A stretch of DNA of 64,000 bases, from contig NZ_CXOO01000014.1 of the NCBI RefSeq assembly GCF_001269385.1, positions 62,171 to 126,170 on the forward strand, in the 5' to 3' direction. Below, piece after piece: positions 1-9,748 of the stretch. Below the pieces are notes generated by a model. That model ran no database searches, was not told the DNA's origin, and saw only the letters and a program-made list of their open reading frames with translations. Source of the DNA: Limnohabitans sp. DM1. GTDB lineage: Bacteria > Pseudomonadota > Gammaproteobacteria > Burkholderiales > Burkholderiaceae_C. Every line of letters starts with the position of its first letter. The stretch's first letter is position 1. Both the position numbers and the translations under genes were made by a program.

Positions 1-227
1 ACTGGACTCTGCTTCAATCGAGTGTGGAGGCACGCGCAATTTGGCCACTTGACTGTCACTCGACAAATCAGCGGGGAACTCGTTCAAATGGTTCGTGAAT
101 ACAGCAGACATCTAGGACAGTATGAAAAACTCAATGGTAAGCCCGCTCTTGAACATCGTCACGGGATAAAAACGGTGGGCTGTGCAGAAGAACTTGGGGT
201 GGAATACAAAGGCGCTACTCAAAAAAC
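1..227. other. no recognisable gene at left edge
   Basis: Short open frames exist on the plus strand, but none resembles a protein I know and none has a convincing ribosome binding site. In many Burkholderiales dnaB follows rplI, so its start could lie just outside the window, but nothing here shows it. Confidence 0.4.
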
Positions 228-262
228 AAAAAGCCGCCGAGCTCTTGGCCAGGCGGCTTTTT
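228..262 (-). terminator. bidirectional rho-independent terminator after rplI
   Basis: An 11-base inverted repeat (AAAAAGCCGCC at 228-238, GGCGGCTTTTT at 252-262) encloses a 13-base loop. Both flanks carry A/T tracts, so it can work on either strand. It sits 16 bases past the rplI stop and should end the rpsF-priB-rpsR-rplI transcript. Confidence 0.8.
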
Positions 263-278
263 GATGTGTGGTTAACAA

Positions 279-731
279 TCAGGCAGTTTCGCCGTAGACC
301 GTCACCGTCACATCCACCACCACATCAGTGTGCAAGGCCACGGACACCGTGGAATCGCTCACTGTTTTGATGGGGCCCAAAGGCATACGGATCTGGGACT
401 TGACCAGTTTGTAGCCTTGTTTGTTCAGCTCATCGGCAATGTCGTTGTTGGTCACGGAACCAAACAAACGGCCGTCCACGCCCGCTTTTTGAGTCAACTT
501 GACCACAGTGCCAGACAGCTTGTCGCCTTGGGCTTGTGCTTCGGCCAATTTGGCAGCAGCCGCTTTCTCCAATTCAACACGGCGAGCTTCGAACTCGGCC
601 TTGTTGGCTTCGGTGGCGCGGCGGGCGCGGCCTTGAGGGATCAGGAAGTTGCGTGCGTAGCCGTCTTTGACTTTGACGATATCGCCCAGATTACCCAAGT
701 TTACAACCTTTTCGAGCAGAATGATTTGCAT
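279..731 (-). CDS. rplI: 50S ribosomal protein bL9
   Basis: Component of the large ribosomal subunit that binds 23S rRNA near the L1 stalk. The 150-residue length is typical of the family. The N-terminus [13 protein letters not shown], followed by [17 protein letters not shown], is the L9 signature; a long alanine/lysine/glutamate helix then links to the C-terminal domain that starts near residue 75. It is the last gene of the rpsF-priB-rpsR-rplI operon, 11 bases after rpsR, and is followed by a strong terminator. Nothing unusual seen. Confidence 0.97.
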   Translation of the reverse strand: MQIILLEKVVNLGNLGDIVKVKDGYARNFLIPQGRARRATEANKAEFEARRVELEKAAAAKLAEAQAQGDKLSGTVVKLTQKAGVDGRLFGSVTNNDIADELNKQGYKLVKSQIRMPLGPIKTVSDSTVSVALHTDVVVDVTVTVYGETA

Positions 732-742
732 GGTTGGGCTCC

Positions 743-1024
743 TTAGACTTTGTGCTGGTCGGTGTAGGGCAACATGGCCAAAAAGCGTGCGCGCTTGATG
801 GCGGTGTTGAGCTGACGCTGGAAAATGGCACGGGTGCCAGTCAAGCGTGCGGGGATGATCTTGCCGTTTTCGGCGATGAAGTCACGCAATGTGTCCACAT
901 CTTTGTAGTCGATTTCTTCGACACCGGTCACTGTGAAGCGGCAGAAACGCTTGCGCTTGAACAGCAGTGACTGGGTGTTGCGCTTGGGGCGCTTGTCTTT
1001 GTTGAATTTTTTGAACGTGGCCAT
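743..1024 (-). CDS. rpsR: 30S ribosomal protein bS18
   Basis: Small-subunit protein that pairs with S6 on the 16S rRNA platform. A 93-residue product results from the ATG at 1024, which is preceded by a clear AGGAGG. The open frame runs further upstream, but that part overlaps priB and looks non-coding. The core has the S18 pattern: a basic N-terminus, then [18 protein letters not shown] and [11 protein letters not shown], and a basic helix. It lies 14 bases after priB and 11 before rplI in the same operon. Confidence 0.96.
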   Translation of the reverse strand: MATFKKFNKDKRPKRNTQSLLFKRKRFCRFTVTGVEEIDYKDVDTLRDFIAENGKIIPARLTGTRAIFQRQLNTAIKRARFLAMLPYTDQHKV

Positions 1025-1038
1025 GGGGCCTCCTGAAA

Positions 1039-1326
1039 TTAATCTTGCTGAAACTCTTGAATGTGCAACACGACACTTTTGCCTTGTCGAGGGGTGGCCA
1101 AAAAGCCCTGAAACGTCCAAATACTGCCTACCGCTTGCTTGGCCAGTCTTTCGGACAATGACCCGATGGCCAAGGCACGAAGCTTCAACTGGACTTTGCG
1201 CATTTGTCCGGCCTCTTGTACTTCAGAGGCATGCTCCAGAATCAAATCCAGAGCGGGCAAACCGGCGGGGGTGTATCGCAAAGCGGCTTGCTCGGCAATA
1301 CAGGCGGTCAGTTCGGTACGGTTCAC
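1039..1326 (-). CDS. priB: primosomal replication protein N (PriB)
   Basis: Single-stranded DNA binding, OB-fold protein of 95 residues that joins PriA and DnaT in restarting stalled replication forks. The position between rpsF and rpsR is diagnostic, because betaproteobacteria and gammaproteobacteria keep this order. Sequence signs are [15 protein letters not shown] near residues 26-40, a basic patch [12 protein letters not shown], and a terminal strand with LHIQEFQQD. It lies 17 bases after rpsF, so it is co-transcribed with the ribosomal genes. The family is small and divergent, so context carries weight in this call. Confidence 0.93.
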   Translation of the reverse strand: MNRTELTACIAEQAALRYTPAGLPALDLILEHASEVQEAGQMRKVQLKLRALAIGSLSERLAKQAVGSIWTFQGFLATPRQGKSVVLHIQEFQQD

Positions 1327-1343
1327 TCCTCAACAGGTCAGTA

Positions 1344-1709
1344 TCAAGCGGCGAATTCGGCTTGTTGGGACTTGCGTGCTTCTTCGCGCTCGACGGTCTT
1401 CATCATGGAAGAAGGACCTGTGTCGGCTTTTTTCTTCAGCACCGTCAGGTGACGCAGCACGGCGTCGTTGAACTTGAAGGCGTGCTCGAGTTCAGCCATG
1501 ACCGCTTGATCGGCTTCGATGTTCACGCACAGGTAGTGGGCTTTGCCCAGCTTGTTGATCTGGTACGCCAGTTGACGGCGGCCCCAGTCTTCCACACGGT
1601 GGATGCTGCCACCGCCGGCGGTGATCATGCCTTTATAGCGCTCCAGCATGGCCGGCACTTGTTCGGACTGATCGGGATGGATCAGCAAAATGATTTCGTA
1701 ATGACGCAT
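1344..1709 (-). CDS. rpsF: 30S ribosomal protein bS6
   Basis: Small-subunit protein, partner of S18 on the platform. The 121-residue length and the start [20 protein letters not shown] fit the family. The internal stretch with [15 protein letters not shown] and the motif AHYLCVNIE are conserved S6 features. The ATG at 1709 follows AAGGAG by a few bases. It is the first gene of the operon; a TATAAT element lies about 82 bases upstream, near the end of the symporter gene. Confidence 0.97.
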   Translation of the reverse strand: MRHYEIILLIHPDQSEQVPAMLERYKGMITAGGGSIHRVEDWGRRQLAYQINKLGKAHYLCVNIEADQAVMAELEHAFKFNDAVLRHLTVLKKKADTGPSSMMKTVEREEARKSQQAEFAA

Positions 1710-1790
1710 TGAGACTCCTTGCGGTTAACCCAAAAGGTTGGAAAAGCCGCCCCCAGCGTCTGGTCGAGGTGCGGCAAGGCGAAGCCTAAG

Positions 1791-1796
1791 ATTATA
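1791..1796 (-). promoter_or_regulatory. -10 element (TATAAT) for the rpsF operon
   Basis: A perfect TATAAT on the minus strand lies about 82 bases upstream of the rpsF start and just past the symporter stop. I see no good -35 hexamer at 16-18 bases, so this is half a promoter by sequence alone. Read-through from the symporter is also possible. Confidence 0.5.
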
Positions 1797-1804
1797 GCTT
1801 GATT

Positions 1805-3931
1805 TCAGAACCCTGAATAGTCGCTGTTGGCTCTTGAAACCAGGGCCGCAGGCTGCGCGCGTGGCATCACCCAGGAGCTGGGTAGCATCCAGGTCAATAG
1901 AGCCATCACGACAAACCCGACAGGCACGCCGAACACGCCTGCCGACAGCGGCTGAATGCCAAACCACAAGCCATCACTGGGAGCCAATCCCCAAAAGTGG
2001 CGGAAACCAGGCGAGTTGATCACCATGTAGTACAGCGTGACGCCCAACCCCGCCAGCATGCCGGCAACCACCGCTGGGCGGTGGACTTTGCGCCAAACCA
2101 TGCCCAAAACCATGCCGGGAAAAAACGCTGCCGCAGCCAGCGAGAACGAGGTGGACACCAAAGCCAAAATTTCGGCCGGCTTGAAAGCGGCCACCACGGC
2201 TGCCAACATGGCCACCGCCAACAGTGCAAATTTGGACAAAATGACTCGACCTTCGGAGGATTTGGGTTTGTGCTCGCGCCCGGGTCCGATGTCATGAACC
2301 AGCGCATTGCTGATGGTCAAAAGCAAGCCATCAGCCGTTGACAAAGCTGCCGCCAAGCCACCTGCAGCCACCAAGCCCGACACCACAAAGGGCATGCCGC
2401 CCATCTCGGGGGTAGCCAGCATGATCATGTCGGCCCCCAGTTTGAGCTCGCCCAGTTGCAACACCCGGTCGCCGTTGACATCGGAAAACTCCAGGAGCGC
2501 CGAATCCAAGCGGGCCCATTGGGCCATCCAGCTGGGTAAGTCCTCAAAACTGCTGCCCACCAAGTTGTTGAGCACCTCGAACTTGACCAGCACCGCTAAA
2601 GCGGGAACGCTCAAGTAAAGCAAGCCAATGAAAAACAAAGACCAAGCGACTGAGGTGCGGGCCTCGGCCACCGAGGGCACCGTGTAAAAACGCGTCAGCA
2701 AATGCGGCAAACCAGCCGTGCCCACCATCAGGCAAAACACCAAGGCCAGAAAATTGAGGCGCGACTCACCAAACAACTTGACCTCTTCCGGGCTACCTTC
2801 AGGATTACCCGCAAAGGCCTGTGCGTGCGGGGGCATGCCGCCCAAAGGCTTGGACCGCTCCCGGTTGTCGTGCATGGCCCGCGTCCACTGCTCACGAGCG
2901 GTGGCGGCATCACGTGGCACCGCCAAAAGCTCACGCCGAGCTTGAGCAATGGCTGCGTAATCGGCCGATTGCGACTTGAGCATGCGGATTTTTTCTTCCA
3001 GTTCATGGCGTAATGCCACCATCGCGCCATCGACATTTTTCAGACGGTCTTCGTAAACTTGGGCCCGCCGAGCAAATGCTTGACGAACTTCGATTTCAGC
3101 GGGGTCGTGGATCAGTTTTTGCTCAATGGCCGCAATTTGGGCCAATTGCTGCCCGTAGGCCAAGGGTGCCAAGGGGGTGCCCAACTGCTTGTAAGCCAGC
3201 CACGACACCGGAATCATGAAGGCCAGCAAGAGCATGATGTATTGCGCCACCTGCGTCCAGGTGATGGCGCGCATACCGCCCAAGAATGAACACAGCAAGA
3301 CCCCGCCAAGGCCCAACAAAATGCCAATTTCGAACTGAACGCCTGTCAGGCGCGAGGCGATCAAGCCGATGCCATATATCTGCGCGACGACATAGGTAAA
3401 CGAACACAAAACCGACGCCAAAGCAGCAATGATGCGGGGCCAACGTCCGCCGTAGCGCTGGTCAAAATAGTCCGGCAGGGTGTAAAGCTTCATGGCGCGC
3501 AACTGGGGCGCGATCAACAAAGCGACCAGACAAAACCCTCCAGTCCACCCCATGACATAAGCCAAACCACCGGGCTGCTGCCCGCTGCCAGAAAATCCTT
3601 GCAAGTAAAGCGCCCCCGCCAAACTGATGAAAGACGCCGCACTCATCCAGTCAGCGGCAGTGGCCATGCCGTTGTACATGGCCGGGATGCGCCGACCGGC
3701 CACGTAATACTCGTCTTCGTCGGTGGTGCGGCTGGAAATGCCGATCAAGGCATAAATCATCACCGTACTGAACAAGAAGAAGGGACCAATGAGGTTTCGC
3801 GACAAACCCCATCGTTCAGCCCAGGCCATGGCACCCATCAAGCTGACGAGGATGGCCATGTAAAAAAGCACATTGCGGTGAAGCCGCCAGTGGTAGGCCG
3901 AAGAGGGACGGGCTGCCATGGGTGATTTCAT
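1805..3931 (-). CDS. sodium:solute symporter family protein (SSS, VC_2705-like)
   Basis: Predicted inner-membrane sodium-coupled transporter, probably for a small organic acid such as acetate, of 708 residues. About 13 hydrophobic segments are visible. The motif with DEDEYYVAGRRIPA followed by NGMATAADWMSAASF (residues 71-101) and GGLAAALSTADGLLL near residue 525 are SSS-family signatures. Two features are odd. A charged, coiled-coil-like stretch of about 130 residues (262-390) interrupts the membrane core. A loop at residues 484-495 (D484, N486, D488, E495) matches an EF-hand calcium loop. The VC_2705-like subfamily carries similar extra parts as far as I recall. It lies 22 bases downstream of ppsA, which fits uptake of substrates entering gluconeogenesis; substrate not proven. 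Confidence 0.85.
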   Translation of the reverse strand: MKSPMAARPSSAYHWRLHRNVLFYMAILVSLMGAMAWAERWGLSRNLIGPFFLFSTVMIYALIGISSRTTDEDEYYVAGRRIPAMYNGMATAADWMSAASFISLAGALYLQGFSGSGQQPGGLAYVMGWTGGFCLVALLIAPQLRAMKLYTLPDYFDQRYGGRWPRIIAALASVLCSFTYVVAQIYGIGLIASRLTGVQFEIGILLGLGGVLLCSFLGGMRAITWTQVAQYIMLLLAFMIPVSWLAYKQLGTPLAPLAYGQQLAQIAAIEQKLIHDPAEIEVRQAFARRAQVYEDRLKNVDGAMVALRHELEEKIRMLKSQSADYAAIAQARRELLAVPRDAATAREQWTRAMHDNRERSKPLGGMPPHAQAFAGNPEGSPEEVKLFGESRLNFLALVFCLMVGTAGLPHLLTRFYTVPSVAEARTSVAWSLFFIGLLYLSVPALAVLVKFEVLNNLVGSSFEDLPSWMAQWARLDSALLEFSDVNGDRVLQLGELKLGADMIMLATPEMGGMPFVVSGLVAAGGLAAALSTADGLLLTISNALVHDIGPGREHKPKSSEGRVILSKFALLAVAMLAAVVAAFKPAEILALVSTSFSLAAAAFFPGMVLGMVWRKVHRPAVVAGMLAGLGVTLYYMVINSPGFRHFWGLAPSDGLWFGIQPLSAGVFGVPVGFVVMALLTWMLPSSWVMPRAQPAALVSRANSDYSGF

Positions 3932-3953
3932 CGCAAGGGCTTGGGTTGACGAA

Positions 3954-6344
3954 TCAGTTGCCCAGATTGGTCCAGGTTTCGATGACGGTGTCAGGGTTCA
4001 GCGAGATCGAGCTGATGCCCTGGTCCATCAACCAATGCGCAAAGTCCGGATGGTCCGAGGGGCCTTGGCCGCAAATGCCGATGTATTTGCCCTGCGCCAA
4101 ACAAGCTTGGATGGCTTGCGAGATCAAGGCCGTGACCGCCGGATCGCGTTCGTCAAAGTCTGCGGCCAGCAACTCCATGCCCGAGTCGCGGTCCAGGCCC
4201 AAAGTCAGCTGCGTCAGATCGTTCGAGCCAATCGAGAAGCCGTCGAAAAACTCTAGGAACTGCTCAGCCAGAATGGCGTTGCTGGGCACTTCACACATCA
4301 TGATGACTTTGAGGTTCTCTTCGCCTCGGCGCAGGCCTTGGCTGGCCAGCAGCTGGGTGACCTTTTCGGCTTGCCCCAAGGTGCGCACAAAGGGCACCAT
4401 GATCTGCACGTTGGTCAGGCCCATCTCTCCACGCACCCGCTTGAGGGCTTCGCACTCCATGGCAAAAGCTTCCCCAAAGTCTGCGCTGATGTAACGCGCA
4501 GCGCCACGGAAACCGAGCATGGGGTTTTCTTCTTCGGGTTCGTAGCGGCTGCCACCGATCAGTTTGCGGTATTCGTTGCTCTTGAAGTCGGACAAGCGCA
4601 CGATCACTGGCTTGGGCCAGAATGCGGCGGCGATGCTGGCCACGCCTTCGGTGACTTTGTCCACATAAAAAGCACGGGGGGATGCGTGGCCACGGGCCAC
4701 CGATTCCACGGCTTTTTTGAGGTCGGCGTCGATGGCGGGGTAATCCAGGATGGCCTTGGGGTGCACGCCAATGTTGTTGTTGATGATGAATTCCAGACGG
4801 GCCAGGCCGACACCGGCATTGGGCAGCTGGGCAAAGTCAAAGGCCAGTTGGGGGTTGCCCACGTTCATCATGATCTTGGTTTTGATCTCGGGCAGCAAGC
4901 CACGCTGGATCTCGCTGACCTCGGTTTCCAGCAGGCCGTCGTAAATGTGGCCGGTATCACCCTCGGCGCAGCTGACGGTGACCAAGGTGCCATCGGTTAA
5001 TTGCTCGGTGGCGTTGCCACAGCCCACCACCGCCGGAATGCCCAGCTCGCGCGCAATGATGGCGGCGTGGCAGGTACGCCCGCCCCGGTTGGTGACGATG
5101 GCGCTGGCGCGTTTCATCACGGGCTCCCAGTTCGGGTCGGTCATGTCGGTCACCAGCACATCGCCGGGCTGGACCTTGTCCATCTCGCTGATGTTGTGAA
5201 CCAAACGGACGGGGCCAGTACCGATCTTTTGGCCAATCGCGCGGCCCTCGGCCAAGATGGCGCTGACTCCTTTGAGCTTATAACGCAACTCAGGTGTACC
5301 TTTGGCCTGACTTTTCACAGTCTCGGGACGTGCTTGCAAGATGTAGAGCAAACCGTCGGAGCCGTCTTTGCCCCACTCGATGTCCATGGGGCGGCCGTAA
5401 TGCTGCTCGATCACCACCGCGTAGCGGGCCAATTGTTCGACCTCGTCGTCGGTCAGGCTGTAGCGGTTGCGCAGTTCGGTGGGCACGTCGGTGGTTTTGA
5501 CCAGCTTGCCCGAGGCGGCTTTTTCTTCTGGGGTGGCGAACACCATCTCGATCAGCTTGGAGCCCAAGTTGCGACGGATCACGCTGCGCTTGCCCGCGGC
5601 CAACATGGGCTTGTGCACATAAAACTCGTCAGGGTTGACTGCGCCCTGCACCACCGTTTCACCCAGGCCATAACTGGAAGTGATGAACACGACGTCTTCA
5701 AAGCCAGACTCGGTGTCGATCGTGAACATGACGCCCGCCGCACCGAGATCGGAGCGCACCATGCGCTGCACGCCCGCGGACAAAGCCACGTCGGCGTGGG
5801 CAAAACCCTTGTGCACGCGGTAGCTGATGGCGCGGTCGTTGTAGAGCGAGGCGAACACCTCTTTCATCTTGTGCAGCACGTCGTCGATGCCAACCACGTT
5901 CAAAAAAGTTTCCTGTTGCCCAGCAAACGACGCGTCTGGCAAATCTTCGGCCGTGGCTGAGGAGCGCACCGCGAACGAAGCCTCCGGGTTGCTGCCCTGC
6001 AGGCGCACAAACTCTTCTCGGATGGCTTGCTCCAGATCGGACGGGAAAGGCTGGGCTTCGACCATGGCGCGGATTTCGGCCCCGGCAGCCGCCAAGGCAC
6101 GCACGTCCTCGGTGTCCAAGGCATCCAATCGGGCGTTGATGCGCTCGGTCAGGCCACCAAACGCCAAAAACTGGCGAAAAGCGTGGGCGGTGGTGGCAAA
6201 GCCTGTGGGCACAAGCACACCCGAAGGCAGCTGGGAAATCATCTCCCCCAGGCTTGCGTTTTTGCCGCCGACCGACTCGACATCGGTCATGCGCAACAAC
6301 TCAAAGGGAACGACCAGGGCGGTCTCGTTGAAAAGAACAGACAT
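3954..6344 (-). CDS. ppsA: phosphoenolpyruvate synthase
   Basis: Converts pyruvate and ATP to phosphoenolpyruvate, AMP and phosphate, the entry step of gluconeogenesis from three-carbon compounds. The 796-residue length is usual. An N-terminal ATP-grasp-like domain (about 1-345) has [11 protein letters not shown] (25-35) and the [16 protein letters not shown] segment. The swivelling domain has [10 protein letters not shown] at 421-430, with phospho-acceptor His426 and the regulatory Thr424 two residues before it. The C-terminal PEP/pyruvate barrel ends with [11 protein letters not shown] and [14 protein letters not shown]. It is divergent from ppsR across 146 bases; PpsR phosphorylates the conserved threonine in this family. 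Confidence 0.97.
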   Translation of the reverse strand: MSVLFNETALVVPFELLRMTDVESVGGKNASLGEMISQLPSGVLVPTGFATTAHAFRQFLAFGGLTERINARLDALDTEDVRALAAAGAEIRAMVEAQPFPSDLEQAIREEFVRLQGSNPEASFAVRSSATAEDLPDASFAGQQETFLNVVGIDDVLHKMKEVFASLYNDRAISYRVHKGFAHADVALSAGVQRMVRSDLGAAGVMFTIDTESGFEDVVFITSSYGLGETVVQGAVNPDEFYVHKPMLAAGKRSVIRRNLGSKLIEMVFATPEEKAASGKLVKTTDVPTELRNRYSLTDDEVEQLARYAVVIEQHYGRPMDIEWGKDGSDGLLYILQARPETVKSQAKGTPELRYKLKGVSAILAEGRAIGQKIGTGPVRLVHNISEMDKVQPGDVLVTDMTDPNWEPVMKRASAIVTNRGGRTCHAAIIARELGIPAVVGCGNATEQLTDGTLVTVSCAEGDTGHIYDGLLETEVSEIQRGLLPEIKTKIMMNVGNPQLAFDFAQLPNAGVGLARLEFIINNNIGVHPKAILDYPAIDADLKKAVESVARGHASPRAFYVDKVTEGVASIAAAFWPKPVIVRLSDFKSNEYRKLIGGSRYEPEEENPMLGFRGAARYISADFGEAFAMECEALKRVRGEMGLTNVQIMVPFVRTLGQAEKVTQLLASQGLRRGEENLKVIMMCEVPSNAILAEQFLEFFDGFSIGSNDLTQLTLGLDRDSGMELLAADFDERDPAVTALISQAIQACLAQGKYIGICGQGPSDHPDFAHWLMDQGISSISLNPDTVIETWTNLGN

Positions 6345-6451
6345 GCTAAAGCTCCAAAGTTAAAACCGGGCTCCAGGGCGCAGGTCAGGGTTTTTGTTAT
6401 TCTTGTCGTGGAACCCCGAGCGGACAGCGGTGGATAATCGACTGATTTTAG

Positions 6452-6466
6452 GGGTCTTGTAGACCC
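6452..6466. promoter_or_regulatory. short perfect inverted repeat upstream of ppsR
   Basis: GGGTCT-TGT-AGACCC is a perfect 6-base inverted repeat with a 3-base spacer, 24 bases before the ppsR start. It could be an operator half of the ppsA/ppsR divergent region or an RNA hairpin in the ppsR leader. Function unknown. Confidence 0.3.
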
Positions 6467-6490
6467 TCGCATTTGAAATTAATTACAAGC

Positions 6491-7312
6491 ATGTCAAAAC
6501 GCACCGTTTTTTTCGTCTCTGACGGCACCGGCATCACAGCCGAAACATTTGGCAATGCCATCCTGGCCCAGTTCGACATGAAAACCCGGCATGTGCGATT
6601 GCCCTTCACCGACACCATCGACAAGGCCCACCAGGCCGTTCGGCAGATCAACCACACAGGTGAAACCGAAGGCAACAAGCCCATTGTGTTCACGACCTTG
6701 GTGAACATGGATGTGCTCAAGGTGCTGCAAGAGCACTGCCAGGGCATGTTGCTGGACATGTTCGGCACCTTTGTGAACCCACTGGAAACCGAGCTGGGCA
6801 TCAAGTCCCACCACCGGGTCGGGCGTTTTTCGGATGTGAGCAAAAGTAAGGAATACCACGACCGCATCGAAGCCATCAACTTTTCGCTGGCCCATGACGA
6901 TGGGCAATCCAACCGCGATCTGGAATCGGCCGATGTGATTTTGGTGGGCGTGAGCCGCAGCGGAAAGACCCCCACCAGCTTGTACCTGGCCATGCAGCAC
7001 GGACTCAAAGCAGCCAACTACCCCTTGATTCCAGAAGATTTTGACCGCAGGCAATTGCCACCAGCCTTGGTACCGCACCGCAAAAAGATTTTCGGCCTGA
7101 GCATCCACCCGGATCGCTTGGCCGAGATCCGCGCCGAACGCCGCCCCAATTCGCGTTACGCCAGCATTGAAAACTGCCGCATGGAAGTCTCGGAAGCCGA
7201 GGCGATGATGCGCCGCTCGGGCATCCGCTGGTTGTCAACAACGACGAAGTCCATCGAGGAAATTGCCACGACCATCTTGCAAGAGATCAAGCCGGAGCGG
7301 CTGGTTTATTGA
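6491..7312 (+). CDS. ppsR: PEP synthase regulatory protein (bifunctional kinase/pyrophosphorylase, DUF299)
   Basis: ADP-dependent serine/threonine kinase and Pi-dependent phosphorylase that switches PEP synthase off and on by modifying the threonine beside its catalytic histidine. From ATG 6491 the product has 273 residues and begins [19 protein letters not shown], the family's characteristic start; a TTG six codons earlier is in frame but unlikely. A P-loop GVSRSGKT lies at 153-160. The gene is divergent from its target ppsA and converges on glmM. No clear ribosome binding site is visible before the ATG. Confidence 0.94.
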   Translation: MSKRTVFFVSDGTGITAETFGNAILAQFDMKTRHVRLPFTDTIDKAHQAVRQINHTGETEGNKPIVFTTLVNMDVLKVLQEHCQGMLLDMFGTFVNPLETELGIKSHHRVGRFSDVSKSKEYHDRIEAINFSLAHDDGQSNRDLESADVILVGVSRSGKTPTSLYLAMQHGLKAANYPLIPEDFDRRQLPPALVPHRKKIFGLSIHPDRLAEIRAERRPNSRYASIENCRMEVSEAEAMMRRSGIRWLSTTTKSIEEIATTILQEIKPERLVY

Positions 7313-7383
7313 GGCGGGTTGCCGCCTTCACCCAGCACCCGCGCGCACTAAACGATGGGCCCATCAAGGGCCAAGAGTCGTCA

Positions 7384-8712
7384 TCAAGACAAAGTGGCCG
7401 CAATGCGTTCGGCGCATCCCCGCGCTTGCACAGCATCGCGTGCTTCAACCATGACGCGCACCAAAGGCTCGGTGCCACTGGCGCGAATCAACACCCGGCC
7501 CGAAGCACCCAACTCAGCCTCGGCCGCACGCGTGGCATCCCACAGGGGCTGGTGGCCTTGCCAGTCAAATCCGGGGGCCAAGCGCACATTGATGAGGGTT
7601 TGCGGGAACAACGTGATGCCCTCCAGCAATTGAGCCATGGTCTTGCCGCTGCCCACGCACGCTTGCAGCACCTGCAAGGCACTGACCAGGCCATCGCCCG
7701 TGGTGTGTTTGTCCAGCACCAACAAATGACCAGAGCCCTCGCCCCCCAGCAACCAGCCTTTGTCGTGCAAGACTTCGAGCACATAACGGTCACCCACTTT
7801 GGCTCGCACAAACTGCACGCCACGCTGCTTCAGAGCGACTTCGACCGCCAAGTTGGTCATCAAGGTCCCCACAGCGCCGGGCACCGCCTCGTCGCGGGCC
7901 AAGCGGTCAGCCACCATCAAGAACAAGAGTTCATCGCCATTGAACAAACGTCCGCTCGCGTCTACAAACTGCAGGCGGTCGGCATCGCCATCCAAAGCAA
8001 TGCCATAGTCGGCGCGGTGGTCTTTCACGGCCTGAACCAATGCCGCCGGATGCGTTGCACCTACGTCTTTGTTGATGTTCAGGCCATCGGGTGAGCAGCC
8101 AATGGCTATGACCTCGGCACCCAGTTCATGAAAGACCTTGGGGGCGATTTGGTAAGCCGCACCGTGCGCAGCGTCCACCACGATCTTCAGGCCCTTGAGG
8201 GTCAAGTCGGTGGAAAAAGTGCTCTTGCAAAATTCAATGTACCGGCCTGCCGCATCGTCCAAGCGGCGGGTTTTACCGAGGGCGGCAGAGTCGACCCAGA
8301 CAGGCTCCTCCAGCAAGGTGGCTTCGACGGTCTCTTCCCAGGTGTCGGACAACTTTTTACCTTGAGCGCTGAAAAACTTGATGCCGTTGTCGGCAAAGGG
8401 GTTGTGACTTGCGCTGATGACGACCCCCAGTGAAGCGCGCTGCGCACGCGTCAGGTAAGCCACCGCAGGAGTAGGCACCGGTCCCAACAAGACGACGTCG
8501 ACCCCTGCGGAGTTAAAACCAGACTCCAAAGCACTTTCCAGCATGTAGCCGGATATGCGGGTGTCTTTGCCAATCAACACGGTGGGGTGCGCCTCTTGGG
8601 CCTTCAACACACGGCCCACGGCATGCGCCAAACGCAAGATGAAATCGGGGGTGATGGGGCTTTGGCCGACCGTGCCGCGAATGCCGTCGGTCCCAAAATA
8701 TTGACGTGCCAT
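7384..8712 (-). CDS. glmM: phosphoglucosamine mutase
   Basis: Interconverts glucosamine-6-phosphate and glucosamine-1-phosphate on the way to UDP-GlcNAc, the precursor of peptidoglycan and lipid A. From ATG 8712 it has 442 residues, matching the family, and starts [19 protein letters not shown]; the open frame extends 52 codons further but that part is not GlmM-like. The phosphoserine loop ISASHNP puts the catalytic serine at residue 102. The metal loop DGDADR and the C-terminal phosphate-binding [12 protein letters not shown] are present. It lies 94 bases after folP, a common pairing (folP-glmM). Confidence 0.97.
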   Translation of the reverse strand: MARQYFGTDGIRGTVGQSPITPDFILRLAHAVGRVLKAQEAHPTVLIGKDTRISGYMLESALESGFNSAGVDVVLLGPVPTPAVAYLTRAQRASLGVVISASHNPFADNGIKFFSAQGKKLSDTWEETVEATLLEEPVWVDSAALGKTRRLDDAAGRYIEFCKSTFSTDLTLKGLKIVVDAAHGAAYQIAPKVFHELGAEVIAIGCSPDGLNINKDVGATHPAALVQAVKDHRADYGIALDGDADRLQFVDASGRLFNGDELLFLMVADRLARDEAVPGAVGTLMTNLAVEVALKQRGVQFVRAKVGDRYVLEVLHDKGWLLGGEGSGHLLVLDKHTTGDGLVSALQVLQACVGSGKTMAQLLEGITLFPQTLINVRLAPGFDWQGHQPLWDATRAAEAELGASGRVLIRASGTEPLVRVMVEARDAVQARGCAERIAATLS

Positions 8713-8806
8713 GTGAACGATCCTGAATTTTGTAATGAGTGCCGGAATTTTAGCGGTCTCAACAAGTCCCGAAACTGACGACTTCAGGCGCTGCGCTTCA
8801 TCGCGA

Positions 8807-9685
8807 TCAGTTCTGCTGATGCACGGCATGCCAAATTTTGAGTGCATCCACCGTGTCCTTGACGTCATGCACCCTCACCACCGATGCCCCCCGTTCCACG
8901 GCCATCAATGCAGCAGCGACGCTGGCCGCTTGTCTTTGCGCCGGTTCTGGCACTTGTCCGTCTTGCGCCAATGCAGCACCCAGAGACGATTTGCGCGACC
9001 ACCCGGCCAACAGAGGAAAACCCAAGTGAAGCAAATCGGATTGTCTGGCCAGGAGGCGAAAGTTCTGAGCCACGGTTTTGCCAAAACCAATGCCAGGGTC
9101 CAGCACCACGCGGGATGCCGAAACACCCAAATCCAGCAAGGCGTTCACGCGGGCGCTCAAAAAGGCGTCCACTTCGGTCAACACATCCCCCGTCATCGGT
9201 TGAACTTGCATGGTTTGGGGGGTGCGGTGCATGTGCATCAAACACACGCCGCACCGGGGGTGGGTGGCCACCACCTGCTCAGCACCCGGTTGACGCAAAG
9301 CCCAAATGTCATTGACGATGTCGACGCCCCAGTCCAGGCAGGCTTTCATCACCTCGGGTTTGTAGGTGTCCACAGAAATGGGGACCTGCCAGCTCACCGC
9401 TTCGCGCAGCAAGGGCTCAAGCCGCGCCAACTCTTGCTCCACGGGAACCACCACAGCGCCAGGCCGGGTGGACTCCGCCCCGATGTCCAGAATATCCGCC
9501 CCCTCGCGCAGCAGTTGCTCGGCGTGGCGCAGGGCCTGAGAAGTTTCGGCATGCAAGCCGCCGTCGGAAAAGGAATCTGGCGTGACATTGACAATGCCCA
9601 TGACCAAAGGCTGAGTCAGGTCCAAGTCAAAACGAGAGGTTTGCCAGCGGTTGATCGAAGAGTGTGGAATGGGCTTGAATGTCAT
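8807..9685 (-). CDS. folP: dihydropteroate synthase
   Basis: Condenses p-aminobenzoate with the pterin pyrophosphate in folate synthesis; target of sulfonamides. It has 292 residues with both signatures: [15 protein letters not shown] at 29-43 and [11 protein letters not shown] at 67-77. [10 protein letters not shown] and the closing [11 protein letters not shown] are also conserved. It follows ftsH after a strong terminator that ends only 16 bases before its start, so expression from ftsH read-through should be limited. Confidence 0.96.
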   Translation of the reverse strand: MTFKPIPHSSINRWQTSRFDLDLTQPLVMGIVNVTPDSFSDGGLHAETSQALRHAEQLLREGADILDIGAESTRPGAVVVPVEQELARLEPLLREAVSWQVPISVDTYKPEVMKACLDWGVDIVNDIWALRQPGAEQVVATHPRCGVCLMHMHRTPQTMQVQPMTGDVLTEVDAFLSARVNALLDLGVSASRVVLDPGIGFGKTVAQNFRLLARQSDLLHLGFPLLAGWSRKSSLGAALAQDGQVPEPAQRQAASVAAALMAVERGASVVRVHDVKDTVDALKIWHAVHQQN

Positions 9686-9700
9686 CAGAAATTTTCCATG

Positions 9701-9725
9701 AAAAAACGGGGCCTAAGGCCCCGTT
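9701..9725 (-). terminator. rho-independent terminator between ftsH and folP
   Basis: A 9-base stem (AACGGGGCC at 9705-9713 with GGCCCCGTT at 9717-9725) and a 3-base loop is followed on the minus strand by six T. It ends the ftsH transcript or attenuates it before folP. Confidence 0.85.
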
Positions 9726-9748
9726 CTTTTAAACACCGGACTTGAAAA

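Noticed and set aside
22..264. Small plus-strand open frame at the left edge
   Set aside because: No similarity I recognise, no ribosome binding site, and it runs into the bidirectional terminator.
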